Below, piece after piece: positions 28,765-37,055 of a DNA stretch of 64,000 nucleotides (its first letter is position 1; each line of letters begins with the position of its first letter). The notes below the pieces were generated by a model. The model was not told where the DNA came from and searched no databases. It worked only from the letters and a program-made list of their open reading frames with translations. The translations under genes and the position numbers were made by a program. Source of the DNA: Desulfobacter postgatei 2ac9 (lineage in GTDB: Bacteria; Desulfobacterota; Desulfobacteria; Desulfobacterales; Desulfobacteraceae); contig NZ_CM001488.1 of the NCBI RefSeq assembly GCF_000233695.2, positions 3,583,601-3,647,600 of the forward strand, given 5' to 3'.

Positions 28765-30206
28765 TCGGTAAACTTGGGCTGTTCCGTAAAAGGATTTTCA
28801 TAAAGCGCTGTCAGCAGGTGTACCTGACTGAAATCATCTCTGGCTTCAGCATCCTCAATCGCCTTGTGAATCCGGTGATTTCTGGGAATGAAAAGGGGAT
28901 TGATCCGGTTCATTTTTGCCTGAATGACGTCAGGACGATTTTCTTCAGCCAGCCGCTTCCGCCATGATTCAAGCCAGGCAGAAATAGCATCCGGTGCTTT
29001 GAAAAGTTTTTGAAATTGCGGCGTCATGGTTGATCCTTCCCTGATTTGATCTGCCAGATAGCGAAACGTCAGGGTAAAATCGGTTTTTTGACTCTGCATG
29101 AGAGCAAGCAGTTCCCCAAGAAGGGAAAAATCCTGGTCACCTGGTTTTTCTATTCCGATTTTTTTGAGCAAACCAACCTTTTGGGCGTGAAGAAATTCTT
29201 GTTCAAACGCAGTTAAGGTGGCATCAATCACATCCATTGCCTCTTCCTCTGTGTTACCTAAAAGCGCTTGTAAAGAAATGCCAAGAGCGTGCAGATTCCA
29301 CTTCATAATGGCGCCCTGGTTGGCATAACGGTATCTTCCCATGGTATCAATGGAACTGAAGACCATGTTCGGGTCATAATAATCCATAAAGGCACAAGGC
29401 CCATAATCAATGGTCTCTCCTGAAATTGAGGTGTTGTCCGTATTCATGACCCCGTGAATAAATCCAAGCTGCATCCATTTGGCCACAAGCCTGGCCTGCC
29501 TTGTGGCAACCGATGAAAAAAATTGCCTGTATCGGTCTTTTGTTTCCAAAATTTCAGGGTAATGGCGGGCAATCACGTAATCGGCAAGCTCGCCAATTGC
29601 CGCTTCATCTCCCCGGGCGGCAAAATACTCGAAACTGCCCACCCGGACAAAACCCGATGCGACCCTGGTCATAACGCCGCCCGGATGTATCCCATCCTCG
29701 CGCAGGATTCGTTCTCCTGTGGAGACGATTGCAAGGGCCCTGGTGGTGGGCACCCCTAACGCGTGCATGGCCTCACTGACAATGTACTCACGGATTACAG
29801 GCCCCAGAGGCGACTTGCCGTCTCCGCCCCGGGAAAACCGTGTTCTGCCGGAACCTTTGAGTTGAACATCAACGCGTTTACCGTCCGGGGTGATCTTTTC
29901 TCCGAGCAGAATGGCCCGGCCATCGCCAAGCTGGGGCACAAATCTGCCAAACTGATGCCCGGCATATGCCATGGCAACAGGTGTGGAATCTGCAAAAACA
30001 AGATTTCCTGCCAGACAATCTGTCAGTTCCGGCGTCTCTTGAGTAAAATTAAACCCCAGTTCACGGCCCAGTTTCCAGTTGTATTTTTGCAACACAGGGT
30101 CGTGTACGGTTTCGGGCGTAATGGGTTCATAAAATTTTTTCGGAAGCATTGCAAAACTGTTTTTAAATCCCGCGTTAAGGGTTGACACTGAAGGTGCTTT
30201 TTCCAT
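28707..30206 (-). CDS. selO: SelO/YdiU pseudokinase-fold protein adenylyltransferase
   Basis: A 499-residue protein of the SelO family, which transfers AMP from ATP to hydroxyl side chains of proteins. Recognisable segments are AGHQFGRFVPQLGDGRA, the ribose/ATP-binding KGSGRTRFSRGGDGK, the HGVMNTDNTS catalytic loop and the metal-binding DYGPCAFMD. The C-terminus is FCGT, with the conserved near-terminal cysteine that is selenocysteine in many eukaryotic versions. The ATG at 30206 follows AAGGAGCG; a longer frame to 30317 lacks support. It is convergent with kbl, sharing 58 bp. Confidence 0.93.
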   Translation of the reverse strand: MEKAPSVSTLNAGFKNSFAMLPKKFYEPITPETVHDPVLQKYNWKLGRELGFNFTQETPELTDCLAGNLVFADSTPVAMAYAGHQFGRFVPQLGDGRAILLGEKITPDGKRVDVQLKGSGRTRFSRGGDGKSPLGPVIREYIVSEAMHALGVPTTRALAIVSTGERILREDGIHPGGVMTRVASGFVRVGSFEYFAARGDEAAIGELADYVIARHYPEILETKDRYRQFFSSVATRQARLVAKWMQLGFIHGVMNTDNTSISGETIDYGPCAFMDYYDPNMVFSSIDTMGRYRYANQGAIMKWNLHALGISLQALLGNTEEEAMDVIDATLTAFEQEFLHAQKVGLLKKIGIEKPGDQDFSLLGELLALMQSQKTDFTLTFRYLADQIREGSTMTPQFQKLFKAPDAISAWLESWRKRLAEENRPDVIQAKMNRINPLFIPRNHRIHKAIEDAEARDDFSQVHLLTALYENPFTEQPKFTDYAQAPADEKRVTRTFCGT

Positions 30207-30339
30207 GTATGCGCTCCTTGTTTGGCTTTCATGAAATATTTCATTGTTAATAAAAATAATGCATGAATATGGAGAAGTCATCATTCGTGTCCGTTTCTTT
30301 ATGCAGCTTTTGCTCAATTAACATTGGGTTGCAGTATGA

Positions 30340-30528
30340 GGAAACCTATGCCTATACCCTGCCGGGATTATAGCAGACCTGGGCTGTCCGGCGCTGGTGA
30401 TCTCCAATGGATATGAAAAGGATGCCGAACAGGTGATAACCTCGTGTCAGCTCGCTGTGGAAAGTCTATATTTAAGAAAAAAGCATTATGAATATTGCCG
30501 GACTGCAGCGCATGTGATATTTCCCTGA
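30340..30528 (+). pseudogene. Possible C-terminal remnant of an unidentified gene
   Basis: An open frame of 62 codons without a convincing start has protein-like composition ([31 protein letters not shown]) and ends at TGA 30526. It lies between selO and the YchJ-type gene and could be the tail of a decayed gene. The family is not recognised, and chance is possible. Confidence 0.25.
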
Positions 30529-30566
30529 GATTCAAACTAACTGATTTCCATGGAGGAAATGTAAAT

Positions 30567-31049
30567 ATGGAAGAATGTCCCTGCGGAAGCAACCTTGCTT
30601 ATGCCGAATGCTGCGAACCCGTCATTACCGGAACAGAGCCTGCCCGGACTGCACAACAACTGATGCGCGCCCGTTATAGCGCCTATACAAAGGTTGATAC
30701 GGATTTTATTTTTAACACCACCCATCCGGATCACCGGGAGGGGTACGATCATGCCAGCACAAAATCATGGGCGCAAAATTCGGAATGGCTGGGCCTTGAA
30801 ATTGTTGCAACAGAAGCCGGCTGTTCCGAAGACCAGGAAGGCACGGTTGAATTCATAGCCACTTACCGGACAAACGGCACTGTTCAAAATCATCATGAGC
30901 TTGGCCGATTTTCAAAACAGGACAATGCATGGTTTTTCACCACCGGTGAGATGGTGAAACCAAAACCTGCTGTTTCCACCAAGGTGGGCCGGAATGCACC
31001 CTGTCCCTGCGGCAGTGGGCGCAAGTACAAGAAATGCTGCGGTAAATAA
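30567..31049 (+). CDS. YchJ-family SEC-C motif protein
   Basis: A 160-residue protein with an N-terminal zinc-binding motif ([13 protein letters not shown]), the family segment [13 protein letters not shown], a compact NTF2-like middle and a C-terminal SEC-C motif ([13 protein letters not shown]). This is the UPF0225/YchJ layout. The function is not established; SEC-C motifs bind zinc and often mediate protein contacts. The ATG at 30567 follows GGAGGAAATGT; the longer frame from 30495 is rejected. Confidence 0.88.
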   Translation: MEECPCGSNLAYAECCEPVITGTEPARTAQQLMRARYSAYTKVDTDFIFNTTHPDHREGYDHASTKSWAQNSEWLGLEIVATEAGCSEDQEGTVEFIATYRTNGTVQNHHELGRFSKQDNAWFFTTGEMVKPKPAVSTKVGRNAPCPCGSGRKYKKCCGK

Positions 31050-31128
31050 AAGACATTTTTAAAGATACAAGTTCCGTAATCTGACATGGGCCCGGACCCG
31101 ATTTCCTGGAATCCGGGCTGATGTCGTT

Positions 31129-31476
31129 TTAGAACGTAATGATCTTGTATCCTTTTTCGATGAACGCGCCCATGGAAGGATGGTTGGCCATATCCCCAAC
31201 CAGGGGAATGCCTTCCTTTTCAATGGGAGCAAGGGCGTCAAGTTTGGTTGCACAGGCCTTGCAAGCGCCGTAGATAAGGCCGGCCTCTTTGGCTTTTTTG
31301 TAAAGGGGGTTTAAAAAATGCCCGGATTCCGACATGGGCCCGACAAGTTTGACAGATTCTCCCTCCAGAACAATAAGTCCTTCCTGGCCCCGCCGTTTTA
31401 GGTCAAGGGCATTGAGAAGTACGTGAACAAAGCATAAAGGGTCTCCCCGGAATGCAAATAATACGGTTTTTTCCAT
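31129..31476 (-). CDS. DsrE-like small sulfurtransferase-family protein
   Basis: A 115-residue soluble protein starting MEKTVLFAFRGDPLCFVHVLLNALDL, with the alpha/beta pattern of the DsrE/F superfamily and a central YGACKACATKLDA segment containing two cysteines that could carry persulfide sulfur. Many sulfate reducers encode such orphan DsrE proteins; the partner is unknown. An AGGAGG site precedes the ATG. It is separated from the GGDEF gene upstream and is probably transcribed alone. Confidence 0.75.
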   Translation of the reverse strand: MEKTVLFAFRGDPLCFVHVLLNALDLKRRGQEGLIVLEGESVKLVGPMSESGHFLNPLYKKAKEAGLIYGACKACATKLDALAPIEKEGIPLVGDMANHPSMGAFIEKGYKIITF

Positions 31477-31542
31477 GATAAACCTCCTGATTTTGAATTT
31501 TTGGGAAAGTGGATTGACAATATATGACGGCCCGAAAAAGCG

Positions 31543-32052
31543 CTATCGATCCCTGAAAATACTGGTATTCCGGCCGCTCTCCTTGGCCTGGCAAAGGGTT
31601 ATGTCCGCCTCTTGTAACAGGCTGCCCAGGGAATTGAATTCAGGATATTTACGTCCAATTCCAATGGAAATTGTACAGGACACAGCACTGCCGTCCTTCA
31701 GGGGAATCCGGGTTTCGGCAACGGTTTTCAGGATATCCGAAACAATATCCATAGACACTTCGTGGGTCTGTGCCGTGTACATGACGGAAAAATCTTTACC
31801 GCCCATGCGCCCGAATATTGCATCCGGTGGCAAGACATCTTTGATGACATTTGCCACTGTTTTTAAAACGATGTCGCCCACATCATGGCCATACTGATCA
31901 TTGATCTTTTTAAGATAGTCAATATCAATCATCAGGACATATAATTCACTGCCTGACGCATTGAACAGGGGCTCTCCAAGTTCAAAAAATCTCTTTCGGG
32001 TCAACACACGGGTTAAAACGTCCCGGGTGGCCATCATATCAAGTTGATTCAT
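31543..32052 (-). CDS. GGDEF-domain protein with degenerate active site
   Basis: A protein of about 170 residues made almost entirely of a GGDEF domain: TRDVLTRVLTRKRFFE, MIDIDYLKKINDQYGHDVGD and the signature region GRMGGKDFSV. The canonical GG(D/E)EF reads GGKDF; the third position, an acid needed for metal and catalysis in active diguanylate cyclases, is Lys. Cyclase activity is therefore doubtful, and c-di-GMP or GTP binding, or dimerisation, may remain. The ATG at 32052 gives a bare domain. A GTG at 32172 would overlap the preceding gene by 50 bp and lacks a ribosome-binding site. It is last in the ABC/receiver cluster. Confidence 0.8.
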   Translation of the reverse strand: MNQLDMMATRDVLTRVLTRKRFFELGEPLFNASGSELYVLMIDIDYLKKINDQYGHDVGDIVLKTVANVIKDVLPPDAIFGRMGGKDFSVMYTAQTHEVSMDIVSDILKTVAETRIPLKDGSAVSCTISIGIGRKYPEFNSLGSLLQEADITLCQAKESGRNTSIFRDR

Positions 32053-32122
32053 ACATTCTTTCGCAAGGTGCCTGATGAGAGCACTTTTTTTTCGGAAAAA
32101 GTATCCATGGTTTTTTCCGCTA

Positions 32123-32815
32123 TCACTCTTTTTTCTTTTCCCAGAAGTTACGGTTTTCCTGCAGAATGTCACTTATATCGTCATCAACTACATTCTCATC
32201 GTTTTCCTTGTCTTCCAGATTAATATCTGTAAATGCATCAATGTTTAAATCTTCTATATCATCCTCATCATCCTCTTCGGATAAATCAATCAGTTCATCA
32301 GCATCATCTGAGTCAAGGATGTTGAGGTTCTCCTGATCAAATCCAGGTTCATCTTCAAGGTCTTCAATTTCCAGTTTGGGATCAGCCCCCTGCATCTCAT
32401 CAGACAGCTCTTCGGGTTCGGTATCCTCTGCCTTTACTTGGCCGGGCTCATCATCCGGGGCATCATCATCATCGGGAAAGTGAATAGACAGATTGTCATC
32501 CAGATCTGATACCGGGGCAGCATTTTCATCATTTTCATCCTGAGTGTCTTGTTTAGACGCCGTACTTTCACTATCTTCAATCAGGTTTCCGTTCCGGTCA
32601 AAAAGCAGGCTGCCGTTAATATTAATTTTATAATCAAGCCTGAACGCCACATGATTGTTATGTACCACAATCTGGCCGCCTTTGGGGGACAGCGCCTTTG
32701 CGGTCAGACGCTCCTTGAGCAGATCCCTGACTGCATCAAGATCCAGATCTTTTTGGACAGATGCAATGAGGTCTTTTTCTCCGTTCAGTATGACTTGGGG
32801 ATCTGTAATTCTCAT
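32123..32815 (-). CDS. Highly acidic protein of unknown function
   Basis: A 230-residue protein. The first about 85 residues form a compact domain (ITDPQVILNGEKDLIASV, GGQIVVHNNHVAFRLDYKI). The rest, from about residue 85, is a low-complexity tail dominated by Asp and Glu (PDDDDAPDDEP, SEEDDEDDIEDLN), expected to be disordered. It starts 10 bp after the receiver-SBP gene and overlaps the possible start of the GGDEF gene, so co-transcription is likely. No family was recognised. The tail could be a binding platform or cation-interacting linker (inference). Confidence 0.7.
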   Translation of the reverse strand: MRITDPQVILNGEKDLIASVQKDLDLDAVRDLLKERLTAKALSPKGGQIVVHNNHVAFRLDYKININGSLLFDRNGNLIEDSESTASKQDTQDENDENAAPVSDLDDNLSIHFPDDDDAPDDEPGQVKAEDTEPEELSDEMQGADPKLEIEDLEDEPGFDQENLNILDSDDADELIDLSEEDDEDDIEDLNIDAFTDINLEDKENDENVVDDDISDILQENRNFWEKKKE

Positions 32816-32825
32816 ACATAACTCC

Positions 32826-34202
32826 TTAATTTATATTAAATGCGATGTTGGCAAAACTGGGGTCAATAAAGTTTTCAAGGTCAATAATTTTGCCGATCTC
32901 CATGACATCGTGCATGTATCTTTGAATTTTATCTAAATCTGATGCTTCCGGATAGAGTCCGTCCCAACAGATGGCCATGGGCTGGGAAAATACATTTTGA
33001 AGCACCTGAGAACTCAACCCCATTTTACCTTCGGGGTCCAGGAATTTTACGGCAATGTTCGCCGCCCGGGCCTTATCGTTTTCAATAAACTCGCCGGTAT
33101 CGACCAGCAGAGAGACAAACTCCTGAACAGCTTCAGGATGTTTCTGGATAAAGTCCTTTTGCATGGCCACAATGCAGCAGGGATGATTCTCCCAGCGTGT
33201 GGCTGAATAAAATTCCAGGTTGCCGATTCCCCCCTTGATGGCTTTGGTGGCAACCGGTTCGGCAACCATAAATCCCCCCACATCTTCGTTTTCTTTCATA
33301 ATGCCGGGCATCTTAATGGGTGGAACCACCTCAAAGCGCACATTAATCGCTTTTTTCCCCGGAACACCGGGTTTGAGCCCCAGTTCCTTCAAAAATTGAT
33401 GTGCAAGCATGTGGTGAACCGACATTTTGTGAGGAATATCCACAACCTTGTATTTGTAAAAGCTTTGCAAAGAGTCAAACCTGTAATCATAATGCCGGGA
33501 GCGCACAAATGTGGAACCGTTCTTGTGGGCAAACAGGACCAGCTGAATAGGGGAGTCATAGGCAAACAGGTCCATGGCAATGGGTGCCAGAACAAAGGCG
33601 CAGTCAATTTCCCCGCTTTCAAGGCCTTCCTGTATCGGGTTCCATCCACCCATCAGGCTGGTGGACAGATCAAAGTGCTGGGGGGTCACATCCCCTTGGT
33701 TAATGCGGTGTTTCAGGGCGCCCAGAGCAAGGTGGTCGGTAATCTGAATGTGGGCGACATTGAGTTCAACGCGCCCTCCAATAATGCTTCGCTTTTTTGT
33801 TATCCGCTGTTTTTTCATCCCTCCGGAGAAAGCCCTTTCAATCGCCTTTGTTATTTCCTGTTCATTAAACGGCTTTGGGCAATGGGCATTCCCACCGGCT
33901 TCCAGGATGGCTTTCTGCTGGCCCATGTCGGCCTGGGCCGTGGCCATGATAAAAGGCAGATCCTTAAATGCTTCAGAGGCTCTTAATTCTTTGAGAAATC
34001 CAAGGCCATCGAGCGTGGGCATGTTCCAGTCGGAGATGACAAGATCAGGTTTTTCAACTTTTACTTTTTCAAGGCCGTCTACACCGTTCACCGCCATAAC
34101 AAGATTTGAAAATCCGGCTTTAGCCAGGATTTGTTTGAACATTATCCGCATAGTGCCTGAATCATCTGCCACAACAATTTTGATATTCGGGTCTACCGCC
34201 AT
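32826..34202 (-). CDS. CheY-like receiver fused to a NitT/TauT-type substrate-binding domain
   Basis: A 458-residue protein without signal peptide. Residues 7-130 are a complete receiver domain: acidic pocket Asp13/Asp14 in VVADDSG, phosphoacceptor Asp58 in ISDWNMP, Thr88 and Lys110 in PKPF, all very CheY-like. Residues about 140-445 resemble the periplasmic binding proteins of nitrate/taurine-type ABC importers (VDIPHKMSVHHML, MVAEPVATKA, WENHPCCIVA). It sits 58 bp downstream of the permease gene of such an importer. The binding domain must be cytoplasmic here, so it may sense an imported ligand or dock onto the transporter, gated by phosphorylation. No histidine kinase is nearby. Confidence 0.85.
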   Translation of the reverse strand: MAVDPNIKIVVADDSGTMRIMFKQILAKAGFSNLVMAVNGVDGLEKVKVEKPDLVISDWNMPTLDGLGFLKELRASEAFKDLPFIMATAQADMGQQKAILEAGGNAHCPKPFNEQEITKAIERAFSGGMKKQRITKKRSIIGGRVELNVAHIQITDHLALGALKHRINQGDVTPQHFDLSTSLMGGWNPIQEGLESGEIDCAFVLAPIAMDLFAYDSPIQLVLFAHKNGSTFVRSRHYDYRFDSLQSFYKYKVVDIPHKMSVHHMLAHQFLKELGLKPGVPGKKAINVRFEVVPPIKMPGIMKENEDVGGFMVAEPVATKAIKGGIGNLEFYSATRWENHPCCIVAMQKDFIQKHPEAVQEFVSLLVDTGEFIENDKARAANIAVKFLDPEGKMGLSSQVLQNVFSQPMAICWDGLYPEASDLDKIQRYMHDVMEIGKIIDLENFIDPSFANIAFNIN

Positions 34203-34260
34203 AAAATACTCCTTATGTCCTGAAAAGGTATAGTATATAAAAAATTAAAAATTTTATCTC

Positions 34261-35097
34261 TTAAACATCGTCGGTCCATGACCAGCTGAACCTGTGCTGC
34301 AATTTCTGGAAAACTTTGTCGAGTATAAATCCCAGCATGCCGATGGCAATGATTACGGCCATAAGTTTGTCATATTCCATGGTATCCCTGGCATCGTTAA
34401 TCAGATAGCCGAGACCCGATGATACCCCTAAAAATTCTGCCGGGACCAAAACAATCCATGCAATCCCCAGCGCCAGTCTGATGCTGGTCATCATATGTGG
34501 GATGGAATATGGAATAACAATCGTTTGAATGAGTTGAACGTTATTGGCACCCTGGTTCAAAGCCATTTTTATCCACTGGGGGTTAATATCCATGACACCA
34601 ATGGCTGTATTGAGTATTATAGGACAAATTGTCGCCATTACAATCAAAAAATGAACTGCGGATTCAAAGCTGGTAAATAAAAGCAATGCAATGGGCATCC
34701 ATGACAGGGGGCTGATCATTCTTACGAATTGAATCGGCGAATAGGTCAGCTTGCGAAGACGAGTGAAAAAACCGATCAGTATGCCCAATGGGAGTCCGAT
34801 GACTGCTGATATGGCTATCCCTACAACGATTCTACGCAGGCTTGCAAAAACCGACATCCAAAATCTGGAATTCTGAAAAGCGTCTGCCATGGCCGTTAGA
34901 GTCGGGCCGGGTAGAAAACCTTTAAAATGGGACAGTCCAGGCCTGGTGAAGATAACCTGTGTGATAACGGCCCAGGCACAGGCAAACAGGACAAGTCCGG
35001 CAAGTTCATATTTCCAGCCCGACCATACCCGGGTGAAAAATGATGATAAGCCGACCTGGACGGCTCTATCCTGGAAATTTTTTTCAATTGATTTCAA
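34261..35097 (-). CDS. ABC transporter permease, NitT/TauT type
   Basis: A 278-residue membrane protein with about six helices and the BPD_transp_1 signature in the EAA loop region (ALNQGANNVQLIQTIVIPYSIPHMMTSIRLALGIAWIVLV). It forms the channel of the importer encoded by the neighbouring ATPase and TAT-exported binding protein genes. Its start overlaps the binding-protein gene by 14 bp. The family imports nitrate, sulfonates, taurine, thiamine precursors and similar small ligands; the substrate here is not evident. Confidence 0.9.
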   Translation of the reverse strand: MKSIEKNFQDRAVQVGLSSFFTRVWSGWKYELAGLVLFACAWAVITQVIFTRPGLSHFKGFLPGPTLTAMADAFQNSRFWMSVFASLRRIVVGIAISAVIGLPLGILIGFFTRLRKLTYSPIQFVRMISPLSWMPIALLLFTSFESAVHFLIVMATICPIILNTAIGVMDINPQWIKMALNQGANNVQLIQTIVIPYSIPHMMTSIRLALGIAWIVLVPAEFLGVSSGLGYLINDARDTMEYDKLMAVIIAIGMLGFILDKVFQKLQHRFSWSWTDDV

Positions 35098-36286
35098 CGG
35101 TTTCTTCCCTGGAAAAGAGATCTTCTGTGTCGCGATGGCTGAACGCTTTCACTCCCCCCATGTCGTCAAGGGCTTTTCTGACAAAACGGTCGTCCACAAG
35201 CTGTGCAACGGCTCTATTTACATCAAGGGTTGTCAGAAAATCCGTGTTGCCTTCAACCTTGGTTTTTTTCATCTGTTCCAGAATAAATCGGGTGGCTGAT
35301 GGAAAAGGAAAGGGCTGGAAACCGATTCTTTCTACATTCCACTGGGGGTGTATCAGTTCTTTTTCGGGGATGGCACCAAAAACCCTGTGAAGAATTGATT
35401 CTTTTACCGGCAAAAATCCTTCGCCGTCCCTGCTGAGCAGATGAGCCGTTTCCTCTGGGTTTTGCAGGCACCACGCCTGGGCTCTTACAATGGCATTTAC
35501 CGCCTTTTGAATTACTATGGGGCTTTCTTGGATCAGGTGGTCATTGGCGACGACAACACAACAGGGATGATTTTTCCAGATATCTCCGGAATATCGCATA
35601 ATTTTTGCCGAAAATTTTTCCTGAGCCAGCGCGTTGAAGGGGTCCGCCACGATAAATGCGTCTATCTTATTTCCCAAAAGCGCCTGGGGCATATCCGGGG
35701 GGGGCAGAATAAAAAGATTCACCTCGTGGGGGGCAAGCTTTGAGCCCGGCGGTCGGATCACAGCTTCAAGCCCCTGGACCTGAAGTCCTAACTGCATGAC
35801 CAGATTGTGCATGGAGTACCATGAGGGCACGGCCACCTGTTTGCCGGCCAGATCCGCAAACCGGTTGATGCCGGCGTCTGTTTTAACAGTGACCGCACTG
35901 CCATTGGTGTGATTCCAGGCCAGAACCTTGACGGGTACGTTCTGCTTGAATCGCATCCATACGGGGATGGGAAAAAGCATGTGGGCCAAATCAAACTTAC
36001 CCGTTAAAAAGGATTCGGAAAGTACTTTCCATGACCGCACCATGACCGGCGGTTCCACATGAAGTCCTTCGTGGGAAAAATAACCCAGAGTGTATGCAAC
36101 GAGTAAAGGGGTGGCATCTGTAATGGGCAGATAACCTATTTTTAACGGTCTTTTTTTTGCCGCTGCCGAGCAAGGAAATACCATGGGGGCACAGGCGGCT
36201 ATGCCTGCTGTCCCTATTGCTGTTTTTAAAAAACTTCGCCGTGAAATACTGTTGGGGCATACCGGCTTTACATGGTTAAATTCCAT
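35084..36286 (-). CDS. TAT-exported ABC substrate-binding protein, NitT/TauT type
   Basis: A 400-residue protein with a twin-arginine signal (SISRRSFLKTAIGTAGIAA) and an NMT1/SsuA-like binding domain from about residue 48 (LKIGYLPITDATPLLVAYTLGYF). Motifs shared with the two cytosolic relatives in this cluster are VPSWYSMHNL, VADPFNALA and WKNHPCCVV. Export folded through Tat is common for NrtA/CmpA-type proteins. It overlaps the ATPase gene by 11 bp and the permease by 14 bp, so the three are one operon. The ligand is unknown. Confidence 0.9.
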   Translation of the reverse strand: MEFNHVKPVCPNSISRRSFLKTAIGTAGIAACAPMVFPCSAAAKKRPLKIGYLPITDATPLLVAYTLGYFSHEGLHVEPPVMVRSWKVLSESFLTGKFDLAHMLFPIPVWMRFKQNVPVKVLAWNHTNGSAVTVKTDAGINRFADLAGKQVAVPSWYSMHNLVMQLGLQVQGLEAVIRPPGSKLAPHEVNLFILPPPDMPQALLGNKIDAFIVADPFNALAQEKFSAKIMRYSGDIWKNHPCCVVVANDHLIQESPIVIQKAVNAIVRAQAWCLQNPEETAHLLSRDGEGFLPVKESILHRVFGAIPEKELIHPQWNVERIGFQPFPFPSATRFILEQMKKTKVEGNTDFLTTLDVNRAVAQLVDDRFVRKALDDMGGVKAFSHRDTEDLFSREETVEIN

Positions 36287-37052
36287 TCGTCAGGCTCCGT
36301 TTAACTAAATATGCGATTTTAAATCGTTCAAGAATATCGGTTCTCAACGCTTTGATCACAGGATCATGCTGTTTTCTGGGGTAGGGTACATTGATATCGA
36401 AAATATCGGAAATCCCGGCAGGGGAACCAGCCAGAACAACAATTTTATTGCCAAGGCGTATGGCTTCATCAATATCATGGGTGACAAAGACCGCGGTAAA
36501 GCTTTCGGACATCCACAGGTTTACCAGTTCTTCCTGGATATGGGCCTGGGTAAAGGTATCTAACGAGGCAAAGGGCTCGTCAAGCAGCAGGACCTGGGGA
36601 CGTCCCACCAGCGCCCTGGCCAGGCAGACCCGCTGAGCCATACCTAAAGAGAGCTGGCTGGGTTTTGCATCAGCCGAACCTGTCAGCCCCATGATTTCGA
36701 GAAACTGGCTTACCCGGTATTCCAGATACTGGGTCTCTTTCCTGATTTTACAACCATAGGCCACATTCTCCTTAACGCTGAGCCATGGGATCAGGGCCGG
36801 TTGCTGGAACAGCATGGAACGTGAGGGATGGATGCCGACAATAGGGTTGCCGTTCACCCGAATTTGACCGCAGGTCGGATTTTCAAGCCCAGCCAGCATG
36901 TTCAGCAGGGTGGTCTTTCCACAACCCGATTCACCCAGAATAATCACAAAATCCCCAGGATTTATGGAAAAGGAAATATCCTTGAGAATCTGATGTTTTT
37001 TTTTCCCCGGCCCGTCGTAGGATTTACAGATTTTTTCAATATCTATTTTCAA
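36276..37052 (-). CDS. ABC transporter ATP-binding protein, NitT/TauT type
   Basis: A 258-residue ATPase with Walker A GESGCGKTT, Q-loop region FQQPALIPW, an ABC signature reading LSLGMAQRV (consensus LSGGQ is relaxed), Walker B LLLDEPFASLD and the switch histidine VTHDIDEA. It powers the importer formed with the adjacent permease. The 3-bp gap from the upstream gene and 11-bp overlap with the downstream gene indicate coupled translation. Confidence 0.93.
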   Translation of the reverse strand: MKIDIEKICKSYDGPGKKKHQILKDISFSINPGDFVIILGESGCGKTTLLNMLAGLENPTCGQIRVNGNPIVGIHPSRSMLFQQPALIPWLSVKENVAYGCKIRKETQYLEYRVSQFLEIMGLTGSADAKPSQLSLGMAQRVCLARALVGRPQVLLLDEPFASLDTFTQAHIQEELVNLWMSESFTAVFVTHDIDEAIRLGNKIVVLAGSPAGISDIFDINVPYPRKQHDPVIKALRTDILERFKIAYLVKRSLTNGI

Positions 37053-37055
37053 GTA

